Below the pieces are notes generated by a model, which saw only the letters and a list, made by a program, of their open reading frames with translations, did not search any database and was not told the DNA's origin. Positions 9,801 through 19,163 of a DNA stretch of 50,556 bases are shown in pieces (the stretch's first letter is position 1; each line of letters opens with the position of its first letter). The stretch is from Gemmatales bacterium (lineage in GTDB: Bacteria; Planctomycetota; Planctomycetia; Gemmatales; HRBIN36): contig JANWVZ010000003.1 in NCBI GenBank assembly GCA_025056555.1, positions 1 through 50,556 of the forward strand, in the 5' to 3' direction. Both the position numbers and the translations under genes were made by a program.

Positions 9801-12299
9801 ATGACGCATACTAACATGACGACTGGGATACCACTAAGTCTGCGGGAATACATGGTCAAAGGCGTCTTGGCCGGCGGACTGATGACCGTCGCCTTGCAGA
9901 CGCCCAGCGTATTGTGCGCCCTGCTGCTCTACACGAGCATCGTAGCCGGCTTAGTGTTAGCGCTCTCTGCAGTTGCTTATAACGTTGTAGTCCGACAGGC
10001 CCAGCCGGTGCGCGGTCGTTTCTGGCCTTTTGTGTTTTATCTTATTCTGGAAAACCCGGAAGCTGTTTATGGTGGCATTCTACTCGGGCTGTTTGCAGGG
10101 CTGGCGAACTGTCTGCTGGCACGATGGAGCGGCCTAGCAGTTGACTGGTCGGTGCCTGAACTCGCAGGAGGTGTGTTGCTTGGAGCGCTGTCCGGAATTG
10201 CTGTGCCTTATTTGGTACGCTGGCATAATCGCTGGCTGCGCAGCGGCACGGTACTGACTATCGCGGGTCTGGTGACGGGTGCATTTGTCCTGACCATGAC
10301 CTGGTATCCCGAATGGTTTCCGCGACTGTCCCCGCAATGGTTTGCAGTGCATCTGCTCAGCGCTGCCTTATTAGTGCACCTGCTGGCGTTTACCGGGCGA
10401 ACCGAGGAGAGCGAGTTGGAGTGCGGTCTGACCACTATGTTCGTCGCAGCATCACTCTGGGTGCTATTACCGGAACGGGGGCGTTTACTGGGCTTGCTAA
10501 TTCCTTTAGTATGGTATGTCATTTACACAGGCACTATGTTACCTCATGTTCAGGTGCTAAAACATGTTTTGCGGGGCTGGAATTATCTGGAGTTGGGACA
10601 ATTTCGGGAGGCGATTTTGTCGTTCCGCCGCGCCTTAGAGATTCAACCTTACAGCGCCTGGGCCCGTGAAGGCTTGTGGCGTGTCCACCGGAAATTGACT
10701 GCTGATCTGCTGGCTCAACAACCGCAACTTCGTGAGTTATTAGACTTGGATCTGTGCCTGCAACGAGTAGCCGAACTGCTGTTGCAAGGAAGCCCCTTTA
10801 CCTCATACCTGGAAGAGGCCGATAAGTTGCTCAACCTGGTTCTAGATCAGGATCCGAACCGCCGACCCGAGGTTCTTTACTGGCGGGCGGTTCTGTTGAC
10901 TCACGGAAAGCATTATGACTCTGCTGCCGAAGCCTTGCTCGAATTATTAGATCGTCGCCACTGGCCGGGGCCTTCACCCTCTCGCGATAGCATCTTAGCA
11001 CGTGCCTGGCAACTGGCCTTACTGGCCCATGATCAACTTACCCGGCGAGTTGAGGAACTTCTTTGGCAAATACCGGGCAAACGGATCGAGGCAATCGCCG
11101 ATATCGAAGGTGCCTTGAAAAAACAACCCAATGATTCCGTTGCACTGGAACTGAAGGAATATCTCTACTCGGGCCTGACCTATGAGGAGTTTGAGGCAGT
11201 TCGTGAGGCCGACCTTGATAGTGTCGGGCATCTTGACTTTTCCTATCTCTATGAGCAAGGCCAGCAACTCCTTCAACAGGCAGAACGCTGGCAACAGGGG
11301 GTTGGTTTCTTGCGTATGGCAGCCTACGGCTTTGCGGAAAAAGCGCCGGGGATTTATTATCAACTGGGCGAACTATATCGTCAAAGAAACGATGAAGCGA
11401 CCGCCCGTTATTATTATGAGCAGGCAAAGTTAGCGGCTCGGGACTATGGTCTGGATCGCCTACCCGCTGAAGAAAAGCAGGCCTATTTTCGCGCCGTCCA
11501 TCAGTTGGCCCAATTCGCTTATCAGAATCAGGACTTAGATCGGGCCATTGAGAATTTCATCCTCTACATGGAATCACCTCAGGCAGGAACAGACACCTTG
11601 CGTCTGATTACCGAACTCTACGAACGTAAAGGAGACGCACTTTCCGCGCTTATTTGGAACGAAAAGGCACTGTCCCTCGACAGTTCCAATCCCCAACTGT
11701 TAGAGCGCAAAGATAGATATTATTATTCGGTCACGCCGGAGGACTTATTGGCGCAGCGCCCGCGCGTGGAAAAGCATTTCGATGCGGAATATTGCTTGCG
11801 CAAGGCTAAGATGCTGGTGGACCTGCGCCAGGCGGGTGAGCCTCAGCTGGAATGGGCTTTGCATCTGGTACGCCTGGTATTGGCTTTAGACCCGAATAAT
11901 CTCCGCGCCTTAGTGTTGGCAGGCCGAGTATTCCACCGGGTTGGCAATGAGGAAGAAGCAGCGCGCCACTATGAACGAGCGCGTGCTGCTCGGCCGGAAC
12001 GTTTCAGCAACCGAGACGAGGAGGAGGCTTGGTATTGGGCAACAGTGCGCCTCGGGGATTACTATCTCTCCAATGCCCGGCGGCCGGATTTGGCCCTACA
12101 GTGTTATAGTGATTATCGCAACTCACCCAAAAGCGGCGCCGATACCCTCTACAAAATGGGGCAGTGTTATGAACAGTTGGGAGATACTGTCCGAGCGGCC
12201 AAGTGCTATCAGGCAGTCACCGTTTACGACCATCCCTTGGCCAGCGAAGCCTATGCTGCACTGGCGCGGTTGGAAGCTGCAGGACGATCTAACGTCTAA
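9801..12299 (+). CDS. TPR-repeat protein with N-terminal multi-TM domain
   Basis: 832 aa; hydrophobic N-terminal third; repeated TPR-like segments (YLELGQFREAILSFRRALEIQPYSAWAREGL; AGRVFHRVGNEEEAARHYERARAARP). Confidence 0.85.
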   Translation: MTHTNMTTGIPLSLREYMVKGVLAGGLMTVALQTPSVLCALLLYTSIVAGLVLALSAVAYNVVVRQAQPVRGRFWPFVFYLILENPEAVYGGILLGLFAGLANCLLARWSGLAVDWSVPELAGGVLLGALSGIAVPYLVRWHNRWLRSGTVLTIAGLVTGAFVLTMTWYPEWFPRLSPQWFAVHLLSAALLVHLLAFTGRTEESELECGLTTMFVAASLWVLLPERGRLLGLLIPLVWYVIYTGTMLPHVQVLKHVLRGWNYLELGQFREAILSFRRALEIQPYSAWAREGLWRVHRKLTADLLAQQPQLRELLDLDLCLQRVAELLLQGSPFTSYLEEADKLLNLVLDQDPNRRPEVLYWRAVLLTHGKHYDSAAEALLELLDRRHWPGPSPSRDSILARAWQLALLAHDQLTRRVEELLWQIPGKRIEAIADIEGALKKQPNDSVALELKEYLYSGLTYEEFEAVREADLDSVGHLDFSYLYEQGQQLLQQAERWQQGVGFLRMAAYGFAEKAPGIYYQLGELYRQRNDEATARYYYEQAKLAARDYGLDRLPAEEKQAYFRAVHQLAQFAYQNQDLDRAIENFILYMESPQAGTDTLRLITELYERKGDALSALIWNEKALSLDSSNPQLLERKDRYYYSVTPEDLLAQRPRVEKHFDAEYCLRKAKMLVDLRQAGEPQLEWALHLVRLVLALDPNNLRALVLAGRVFHRVGNEEEAARHYERARAARPERFSNRDEEEAWYWATVRLGDYYLSNARRPDLALQCYSDYRNSPKSGADTLYKMGQCYEQLGDTVRAAKCYQAVTVYDHPLASEAYAALARLEAAGRSNV

Positions 12300-12356
12300 G
12301 TTATGAAATCTAAATTCATGCTTTGGAGTAGGGACAAGCAGGAGAAATGTACGCCC

Positions 12357-14507
12357 TCAGTCTAAGTTCTGCGGTCGAAAATCAAGAACCTTAACGAGGA
12401 AGGCCCACTGATCGGCAATTTCCTCGATCCATTTGGAAGTGGGTTTACCGGCCCCATGACCAGCCCGGGTTTCAATACGTATAAGTACGGGAGCATTACC
12501 CGCCTGCTGAGCCTGCAAGGCAGCGGCAAATTTGAAGCTGTGCGCCGGTACGACACGGTCATCGGTGTCTGCCGTGGTAATTAACGTCGCGGGATAATTG
12601 CGCTTCCCACCTCGCAAAAGGGCGTGATATGGTGAATAGGCATAGAGGGCCTTAAACTCCTCGGGGTTGTCGGGAGAGCCGTAATCATCTACCCAATATC
12701 GCCCAGCGGTGAATTTATGAAACCGTAGCATATCCATCACACCTACCGCCGGCAAGCAGGCCCCGAATAACTCAGGTCGCTGGGTCATGCAGGCACCTAC
12801 TAACAAACCGCCGTTCGAGCCTCCTTGAATGGCTAATTTTCCTGGCCGGGTGTATTTATTCGCGATCAGCCATTCTGCGGCAGCGATGAAATCGTCAAAG
12901 ACGTTCTGCTTGTTCAATCTGGTGCCCGCACGGTGCCATTCTTCGCCGTATTCCCCGCCGCCGCGAAGGTTGGCCAAGGCGAACACTCCGCCCATTTCCA
13001 TCCATAGGAGACGACTTACGGAAAAAGTAGGCGTGAGGGCGATGTTAAATCCCCCGTATCCATAGAGCAAGGTCGGGTTATTTCCATCCATCGCAATCCC
13101 CTTCTTATGGGCGATGAACATGGGAACGCGCGTGCCATCTTTGCTCTTGTAGAAAACCTGCTTCACTTCATAGTCGCCGGGTCGAAAATCTACCTGGGCA
13201 CGACGAAATATATTGCTCTGGCCTGTGATGAGATTATAATGATAGATAGAGGGAGGCGTAGCGAAACTCGAAAACGTATAGAAAGTCTCCGTATCGCTAC
13301 GTCGGCCGCTAAATCCGGTCACGGAGCCGATACCCGGAAGTTCCACATCGCGAATGTGCTTACCTTGCACGTCATAGAGGCGCACCAAACTCTTCGCATC
13401 CTGCAAATAAGTCACGATGAAAAGATTTCCCACAAAAGATACCGAGATCATCGCATGTTCGCTTTGAGGAACAATCTCGCGGTAATGCTCTGGCTTGGGT
13501 TTCCGAAGGTCCACGGCGATGATACGACCGCGCGGAGCATGGAGATCGGTCTTGAAATAAAACACCGGGCCGTCGTTGCCGAGAAAGGTATATTCATTTT
13601 CGAAATGGTCAATCAAGGCTACAGGCAGACCATATGGCTCCGCTAAGTCTTTATAATAAATGCGATACTTGTCATCGGTACCTTTATAGACAGTGAGGAT
13701 CAGGTAGCGGCCGTCTTCGGTCACTTCGGGAATAAATCCCCATTCGGGCTGGTCTGGCCGGGCATAGACCAGTACGTCATCGGATTGGGGAGTGCCCAAA
13801 CGGTGATAATAGACCTTCTGGTTCAGATTGAGGGCCTGAAATTCCTGACCTGGCTTCGGCTCGTCGAAACGACTGTAGAAGAAACCCCGACTATCCTTCG
13901 TCCAAGCCAGTTGCGTGAACTTAGTCCATTTGATAAGGTCCTCCAGGGTGCGGCCGGTATCTAATTCTAATATCTTCCAAGTGCGCCAGTCGGAACCGGC
14001 CTCCTGAACGGCATAAGCCAGGTAGCGGGCATCGTCGCTGACAGCCACACCCGCTAAAGCTATAGTGCCGTCCTTAGACCAAGTATTCGGGTCGAGCAGG
14101 AGCCGGGGTTGACCATCCAAGCGTTCGAGCATATAGAGCGCGTTTTGATTCTGCAGTCCATCATTGCGTTCATAGAAGTAACGCTGCCCTACCTTGAATG
14201 GGGTGGTGTATCTCTCGAAATTCCAGAGCTGGGTCAGCCGCTTCCTGATGGCTGGGCGTTCAGGGATGGCTTCGAGAAAGGCGAATGTGACCTTATTCTG
14301 GGCTTCCACCCAGGCGGCTACCTCCGCAGACTTGCGCACGTCCTCTTCGAGCCAGCGGTAGGGATCGGGCACTTTGATACCGTGATAAGTATCGTAATGT
14401 TCCACCTGCTTAGTCTCCGGATAGCGAAGTTGGCCTTGGGCCAGCAAGGAGACAGACATGGCCAGCATCAAGATTGTTGAGATACCAGGCGCAAGCGTGC
14501 ACCGCAT
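12357..14507 (-). CDS. prolyl oligopeptidase (S9A), signal peptide; ORF extends to 14603
   Basis: YRWLEEDVRKSAEVAAWVEAQN; GGSNGGLLVGA; DTDDRVVPAHSFKFAAALQ; GAGKPTSKWIEE. Confidence 0.93.
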   Translation of the reverse strand: MRCTLAPGISTILMLAMSVSLLAQGQLRYPETKQVEHYDTYHGIKVPDPYRWLEEDVRKSAEVAAWVEAQNKVTFAFLEAIPERPAIRKRLTQLWNFERYTTPFKVGQRYFYERNDGLQNQNALYMLERLDGQPRLLLDPNTWSKDGTIALAGVAVSDDARYLAYAVQEAGSDWRTWKILELDTGRTLEDLIKWTKFTQLAWTKDSRGFFYSRFDEPKPGQEFQALNLNQKVYYHRLGTPQSDDVLVYARPDQPEWGFIPEVTEDGRYLILTVYKGTDDKYRIYYKDLAEPYGLPVALIDHFENEYTFLGNDGPVFYFKTDLHAPRGRIIAVDLRKPKPEHYREIVPQSEHAMISVSFVGNLFIVTYLQDAKSLVRLYDVQGKHIRDVELPGIGSVTGFSGRRSDTETFYTFSSFATPPSIYHYNLITGQSNIFRRAQVDFRPGDYEVKQVFYKSKDGTRVPMFIAHKKGIAMDGNNPTLLYGYGGFNIALTPTFSVSRLLWMEMGGVFALANLRGGGEYGEEWHRAGTRLNKQNVFDDFIAAAEWLIANKYTRPGKLAIQGGSNGGLLVGACMTQRPELFGACLPAVGVMDMLRFHKFTAGRYWVDDYGSPDNPEEFKALYAYSPYHALLRGGKRNYPATLITTADTDDRVVPAHSFKFAAALQAQQAGNAPVLIRIETRAGHGAGKPTSKWIEEIADQWAFLVKVLDFRPQNLD

Positions 14508-15036
14508 GGCGAGCCTCCAGTAAGTTGAGGCGGGACAGTATCGAGTGTGTTCATTGTATTTCTCTGGGCAGCGAGGAACACTAACTGCGGGTGGAGAATG
14601 CAACCAAGGTCAAGGCCCTCCGACGAACCTAGCCTAGGACGGGCACTTGGCGGTTTACTGCGAGGGATGCCGAGAGAAGTTGCCTGGAATCACACGCCTC
14701 ATTAGGCAATTGTTTTCCTGAGCAGCCACCGAGTTAGGTTTACCTCGCCTGCGGCATACGTTTGACGACTCGACACGCGATCTAAGGAGTTGGGAACCGG
14801 TTGACCGCGTTTGAAATTTGCTTTATCGTGGGTCGTCACAAGTCGCGCACAGGAGTTCGTGGCATTTGATGTGGAATACCTAGGTTGAATCGTTTGACCT
14901 GAAGGATGGCCGACGTGGATCAACGATGTCCGATATAGTTGCGGCGGGGACATGGCGCGTGCAAAAAAGCTGCTTAGCAGAAGCGTTTCGATACGCTATT
15001 ATTGGCAGCATCGCGAAAACCTACGAAGGTTAGACT

Positions 15037-15630
15037 ATGGCTCAGCAACTGATGCCCGTCTCTTACATTGTGTTCGGGATACTCCACGTCATTTTCGGCT
15101 TTTTGGGATTGTTCTGCGGAGGGATAGTTGGTTTGCGGCAACCGCAATTTCGGGTGGGGCCAGCGGAGGGCCAAGTGGACCTTTGGCAGATAATGGTGCA
15201 GGCTAACCCGGAGATTGCGACGTGGTGGACAGTAAGTACTGTATTCGGATTGGTGGTATCAATCATCTTGGTGATGGCCGGGATCTTACTTCTGGCGGGC
15301 AGTTACAAAGGTGCTATATTGTCGCTAGTGTACAGCATAATCCGAATTGTGACGGCTGTGGCGGAACTGGCTTTTTCATTTCTCAAGCTGTTGCCGGCCC
15401 TGGAGGACGCTGTTATTCAGGCCCTGCCGAACGCTCCTGCGGCGGAACGAAATATTGCCTTGTTGATATTCAAGCTTGCTCTTGCGCTGAGCGGAGTCGC
15501 GACCTTGATCTATCCGTTGGTGGTGTTAGCGTTCTGTATGGCCTGGCTACGAAGTCTTGGCCAAGCCACCGCACAAGAGTGGCAGGAACACAGCCTGGAA
15601 GCAGACGGCGAGCGCGACTGGCCCAAGTAA
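15037..15630 (+). CDS. multi-TM membrane protein of unknown function
   Basis: 197 aa with several hydrophobic segments. Confidence 0.65.
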   Translation: MAQQLMPVSYIVFGILHVIFGFLGLFCGGIVGLRQPQFRVGPAEGQVDLWQIMVQANPEIATWWTVSTVFGLVVSIILVMAGILLLAGSYKGAILSLVYSIIRIVTAVAELAFSFLKLLPALEDAVIQALPNAPAAERNIALLIFKLALALSGVATLIYPLVVLAFCMAWLRSLGQATAQEWQEHSLEADGERDWPK

Positions 15631-15633
15631 CCG

Positions 15634-16386
15634 TTAACTCTGAGCGACGGCGAGGGCTTCTTCTTCGGTGATGTTGATATTGGAATAAACGTTTTGCACG
15701 TCATCGTGGTCGTCGAGCATCTCCATGAGTTTCAGGACTCGTTTCGCCGTTTCCGGTTCGACGTCCACAGGGGATTTCGGAAGCTGGACGATCTCGGCGG
15801 AGAGAACCGCGATATTATGCTGTTTGAGAGCGGCCTGGACTTGCGAGAACATGGAAGGATCGCAGGTGATTTCGTACTTCGAGCCAGTGCGCTTGAGGTC
15901 TTCCGCCCCCGCTTCCAGCGCGATTTCCAGAAGGCGGTCTTCGTCAATTGCACGAGCGTCCACTACGACCAATCCTTTGCGTTCGAAGAGCCAAGCCACA
16001 GCTCCGGCGGAACCCATCTTCCCGCCACCTTTTTCAAAGAGCTTGCGGATTTCGCTGGCCGTGCGATTGCGGTTATCTGTGGCGCATTCAACCAGAATGG
16101 CTACACCCCCCGGTCCATAACCTTCGTAGGTAACTTCCTCAATAGCTTCGCCTTCGAGTTCCCCCACGCCCTTCTTGATGGCGCGTTCAATGGTATCTTT
16201 GGGCATGCCCGCCTCACGGGCTTTCTCGATGGCGTAGCGTAGCTTGACATTAGCTGCGGGATCCGGCCCGCTTTGACGGACGGCCACCTGAATAGCACGA
16301 GCAAGCTTACTGAAAAGCTGTCCTTTGCGCGCATCGGCAGCGCTCTTCTGACGCTTAATCGTTGCCCAGTGAGAATGACCCGCCAT
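15634..16386 (-). CDS. yebC: YebC/PmpR family transcriptional regulator
   Basis: MAGHSHWATIKRQKSAADARKGQLFSKLARAI; YEGYGPGGVAILVECATDNRNRT. Confidence 0.95.
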   Translation of the reverse strand: MAGHSHWATIKRQKSAADARKGQLFSKLARAIQVAVRQSGPDPAANVKLRYAIEKAREAGMPKDTIERAIKKGVGELEGEAIEEVTYEGYGPGGVAILVECATDNRNRTASEIRKLFEKGGGKMGSAGAVAWLFERKGLVVVDARAIDEDRLLEIALEAGAEDLKRTGSKYEITCDPSMFSQVQAALKQHNIAVLSAEIVQLPKSPVDVEPETAKRVLKLMEMLDDHDDVQNVYSNINITEEEALAVAQS

Positions 16387-16603
16387 GCTGTTTCTCCCGG
16401 ACGTATTGCTCGGCACAGCGGCCACGCGCTGGCCAACTGGTGAGTTTATTTTCCACTCCTGCGTGCACTACTGTCGGGCACGAAGAGCGGGTTCCTCTCC
16501 ATTGGCATTATCGGCACGATCATCTTCAACTTCCAGGGGGTAATCTGAATTTGAGCGACGACGGCTCGGATGAAGGACTCCTCGTAAAGCGGAGAAAGGA
16601 TGC

Positions 16604-17317
16604 CTAACGCACAGATCCAGACGAGGCGGGCTCAGTGCCGAAAGGAATCGGAGTGGAACTATACCGTTGAAGATAATCAGGCAGTTCAGCGAGGGAAGCC
16701 AGAAGACCGTCAGGCTGGCAGGAAGCCAAGTACTCGGCGGATTGCGCACCGGTGGGCACTGCAAGCACAGCGATGCCAGCTTGGCGCGCTGCCTGAATAT
16801 CTACGTCCATATCCCCCACATAAACTGCATGCCCCGGTGCCACTCCTAAGCGACGCAGTGCTTCCAAAAGCATGTCCGGCGCCGGTTTAGGCCGAGGCAC
16901 ATCCTCTGGCCCTAAGACGGCGTCCACACTACACGGAGCAAGGAAATGTTCCAGAAGTTCACGAGTGAAGTACACGGGTTTGTTGCTGCAGACAGCGAGT
17001 TTGAGCCCCGCGCGCTTTAATTGGGAGATAGCGAACTCAGTTCCCGGCATGAGCCGAGTCAGTGGCCGCATAATCTGTTCATGATGTTGGCGATAGCGTT
17101 CCAGCGCCTGCTGAGGATTTACGCCGGGCACGGTGTGGCATAGCAGATGTAACGCCCCGCGGCCAACGTGCATGCGGACTTCCTCTATAGCTAATGGTGG
17201 CAGTCCATACTGTGCCCGCACATGGTTGACACTGCAGGCGATAGCTTCGAAGCTGTCCGCCAGTGTCCCATCGAAGTCAAAAATCACCGCATGCACAGAG
17301 CAGGGAAGCTGACGCAT
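16604..17317 (-). CDS. gph: HAD-family phosphatase (phosphoglycolate phosphatase-like)
   Basis: IFDFDGTLADSFEA; CSNKPVYFTRELLEHF; VYVGDMDVDIQAARQAG. Confidence 0.85.
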   Translation of the reverse strand: MRQLPCSVHAVIFDFDGTLADSFEAIACSVNHVRAQYGLPPLAIEEVRMHVGRGALHLLCHTVPGVNPQQALERYRQHHEQIMRPLTRLMPGTEFAISQLKRAGLKLAVCSNKPVYFTRELLEHFLAPCSVDAVLGPEDVPRPKPAPDMLLEALRRLGVAPGHAVYVGDMDVDIQAARQAGIAVLAVPTGAQSAEYLASCQPDGLLASLAELPDYLQRYSSTPIPFGTEPASSGSVR

Positions 17318-17425
17318 CTGAGTAATTCTTCGTTCTGATGGCCTGTTCAGTCTATAGCCATTAGAAGAGCGAATCCAGAGCCAAAGCATATAGTAGGTCC
17401 AACTGCTTGACGAGGAAGACATGCA

Positions 17426-17632
17426 TTAGTTTTCGGGCTCGAGCTGGCACTCCGCACGTAACGCAGCAGTTCCTCCAGCGAAACCAGGGGTGCGCACTTT
17501 AGTTCCAGCTTTGGGCCAGCATGCCACACCCACCAACACCGGTTGCTCTAACTTGATAAGGGGGACGTTTTTTTGAGATGCATTTGGAGCCGCGAATCCG
17601 GATTTGGCTCGGCGTAGTGGGCCGACATCCAC
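17426..17632 (-). CDS. possible small protein of unknown function
   Basis: 68-aa open frame, GTG start, ending PVLVGVACWPKAGTKVRTPGFAGGTAALRAECQLEPEN; no clear RBS. Confidence 0.3.
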   Translation of the reverse strand: MDVGPLRRAKSGFAAPNASQKNVPLIKLEQPVLVGVACWPKAGTKVRTPGFAGGTAALRAECQLEPEN

Positions 17633-18024
17633 ATGTGCAGATCGAATTTATTACTTTCTTCCACTTACTTCAGCGCTATTCAACGGATTCCCTGTCATGC
17701 CAATGACTCGGAAATTCTCTGCCCAGGAAGGAATTCTGATGACGCCCCAAGCAATCGCCCAAATTGGGCCTGTTTTTGCTGGATACCTGGGTCCCCTATG
17801 ATTCCACTTCCTTCAAAGGCTCATCGCATAGCCAGCCACATCTTGGCACTTTCCCTGGAACCAACCGAACTGATTCTACTCCCTGGGTGATAATTTATAC
17901 CGAGGATTACACAGATTTGCACAGAGAAAACCCTTTGCCGCGGATTAGCCAACTGTTGTCGGTCAGGGTGATGCCGAGTCGCGCTTATCTAGGGCCTAAC
18001 CGGCTCCTCATAATCCTAGCTAAA

Positions 18025-18200
18025 GCATAACATCATCAACTCGGTTGCAGCACAGATCCTTGGCTCAGTTGCAGCATACATTCATTCACTGGCTTACAGC
18101 ATACTATCTTTAGCATTAGTCACAACAACTACATCACTAACTCGGTTGGAGCATAACCACATCAGCTAAGTTGTACCATAACATCCTTAGAAGCTGAGAT
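18025..18200. repeat. degenerate ~25-bp tandem repeat, about 7 copies
   Basis: Units starting 18025, 18050, 18074, 18099, 18125, 18151, 18176; consensus about GCATAACATCATTAACTCGGTTGCA. Confidence 0.75.
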
Positions 18201-18312
18201 GCTTTGCTGGTAACTGCGCATATTTCTGTGGTTGAATTTGACTGTCACCCGGCCGTGATGTTAGAGGGAACAGTGCTTCGCCTCTTATTGCGTACCGCTG
18301 TGTCCATCTGCA

Positions 18313-18460
18313 TAATCTGCGACCATCTCCTTAATCAGTGACCATCTCCATAATCGCGATCATCTCCTTTCCTTAATCGCGACCATCCCCCTAATCAACG
18401 GTCATTCTCTTAATCGGCGATCATCTCCGTAATCTGCGTTCAGCAGCGTAATCCGCTGTT
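18313..18460. repeat. degenerate ~19-bp tandem repeat, about 8 copies
   Basis: Units starting TAATC at 18313, 18332, 18351, 18374, 18392, 18411, 18430, 18449; consensus about TAATCNGCGACCATCTCCN. Confidence 0.8.
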
Positions 18461-18713
18461 TGCTTTCGCCATGCACCTCACGTCTGCCCTGAGAGGACGA
18501 TCCGAGGCATCACTGGCTGTTGCGGGAGGAAGCTGCCCAGCTACCCGCAATAGTGTCGGGCGTCGAAGCGGAGTCGGCAACGGCTCTGCTGGCATCGCGG
18601 GATAGCAGGGACGCGTTACCTCAGCACGTTGGCACATTATTACCAGCGGCGTATCCTGCTGACCATCCGCTCGCACCGAACACGCGGCCAATGATTCGGA
18701 TTGGCGCTGATGT

Positions 18714-19136
18714 TTAGGAGGAATATTCCGTTTCTTCAAATTCGATGTCTGAGTCAGCACAGATAATGTCAGCACAAATAGCCCATCCAAGCTGAAGGTG
18801 AGTCAGGGGACGTTCAACGTGACACCAGATAGCGTGCTCCTTTGGCAAGGGAGGTGGTCCTAGCATAGCCGAACCTAGGTCGTCATAGAAACTGAATCGA
18901 AGTTCAACCAACAACTTGCGGAGTGCGCCCAGAGCGAGCTTCCGCCAATATAACTCGGGGATGAAGTAGGGTGGGTCATCCGGTGGAGTGCGATGCCAGT
19001 GGCGAAGAGCGATTTCCTTATACCTGAGGAATATAAGTCATTCAGGTTGGTACGTGTCCACGAAAGTTATGACCATGCTTGCCCCCACATCATTCAGGCG
19101 AACCTCGATAATCTGTTGATCGAGCATTTGGTTCAT
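18714..19136 (-). pseudogene. uncharacterised ~140-codon gene interrupted by one in-frame TGA (19038-19040)
   Basis: SD-like CAGGAGAAACGTACACC-ATG at 19136; MNQMLDQQIIEVRLNDVGASMVITFVDTYQPE*LIFLRYKEIALRHWHRTPPDDPPYFIPELYWRKLALGALRKLLVELRFSFYDDLGSAMLGPPPLPKEHAIWCHVERPLTHLQLGWAICADIICADSDIEFEETEYSS*. Confidence 0.6.
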
Positions 19137-19163
19137 GGTGTACGTTTCTCCTGACTGGCAAAG

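Noticed and set aside
16468-16764. - strand 98-aa ORF overlapping the end of gph
   Set aside because: Overlaps the gph coding frame on the same strand; only the last ~45 codons look protein-like and two frames there compete, so no call.
18025-18460. Possible CRISPR array
   Set aside because: Units of 19-25 bp lie directly head-to-tail without unique spacers and are highly degenerate; no cas genes in the window.
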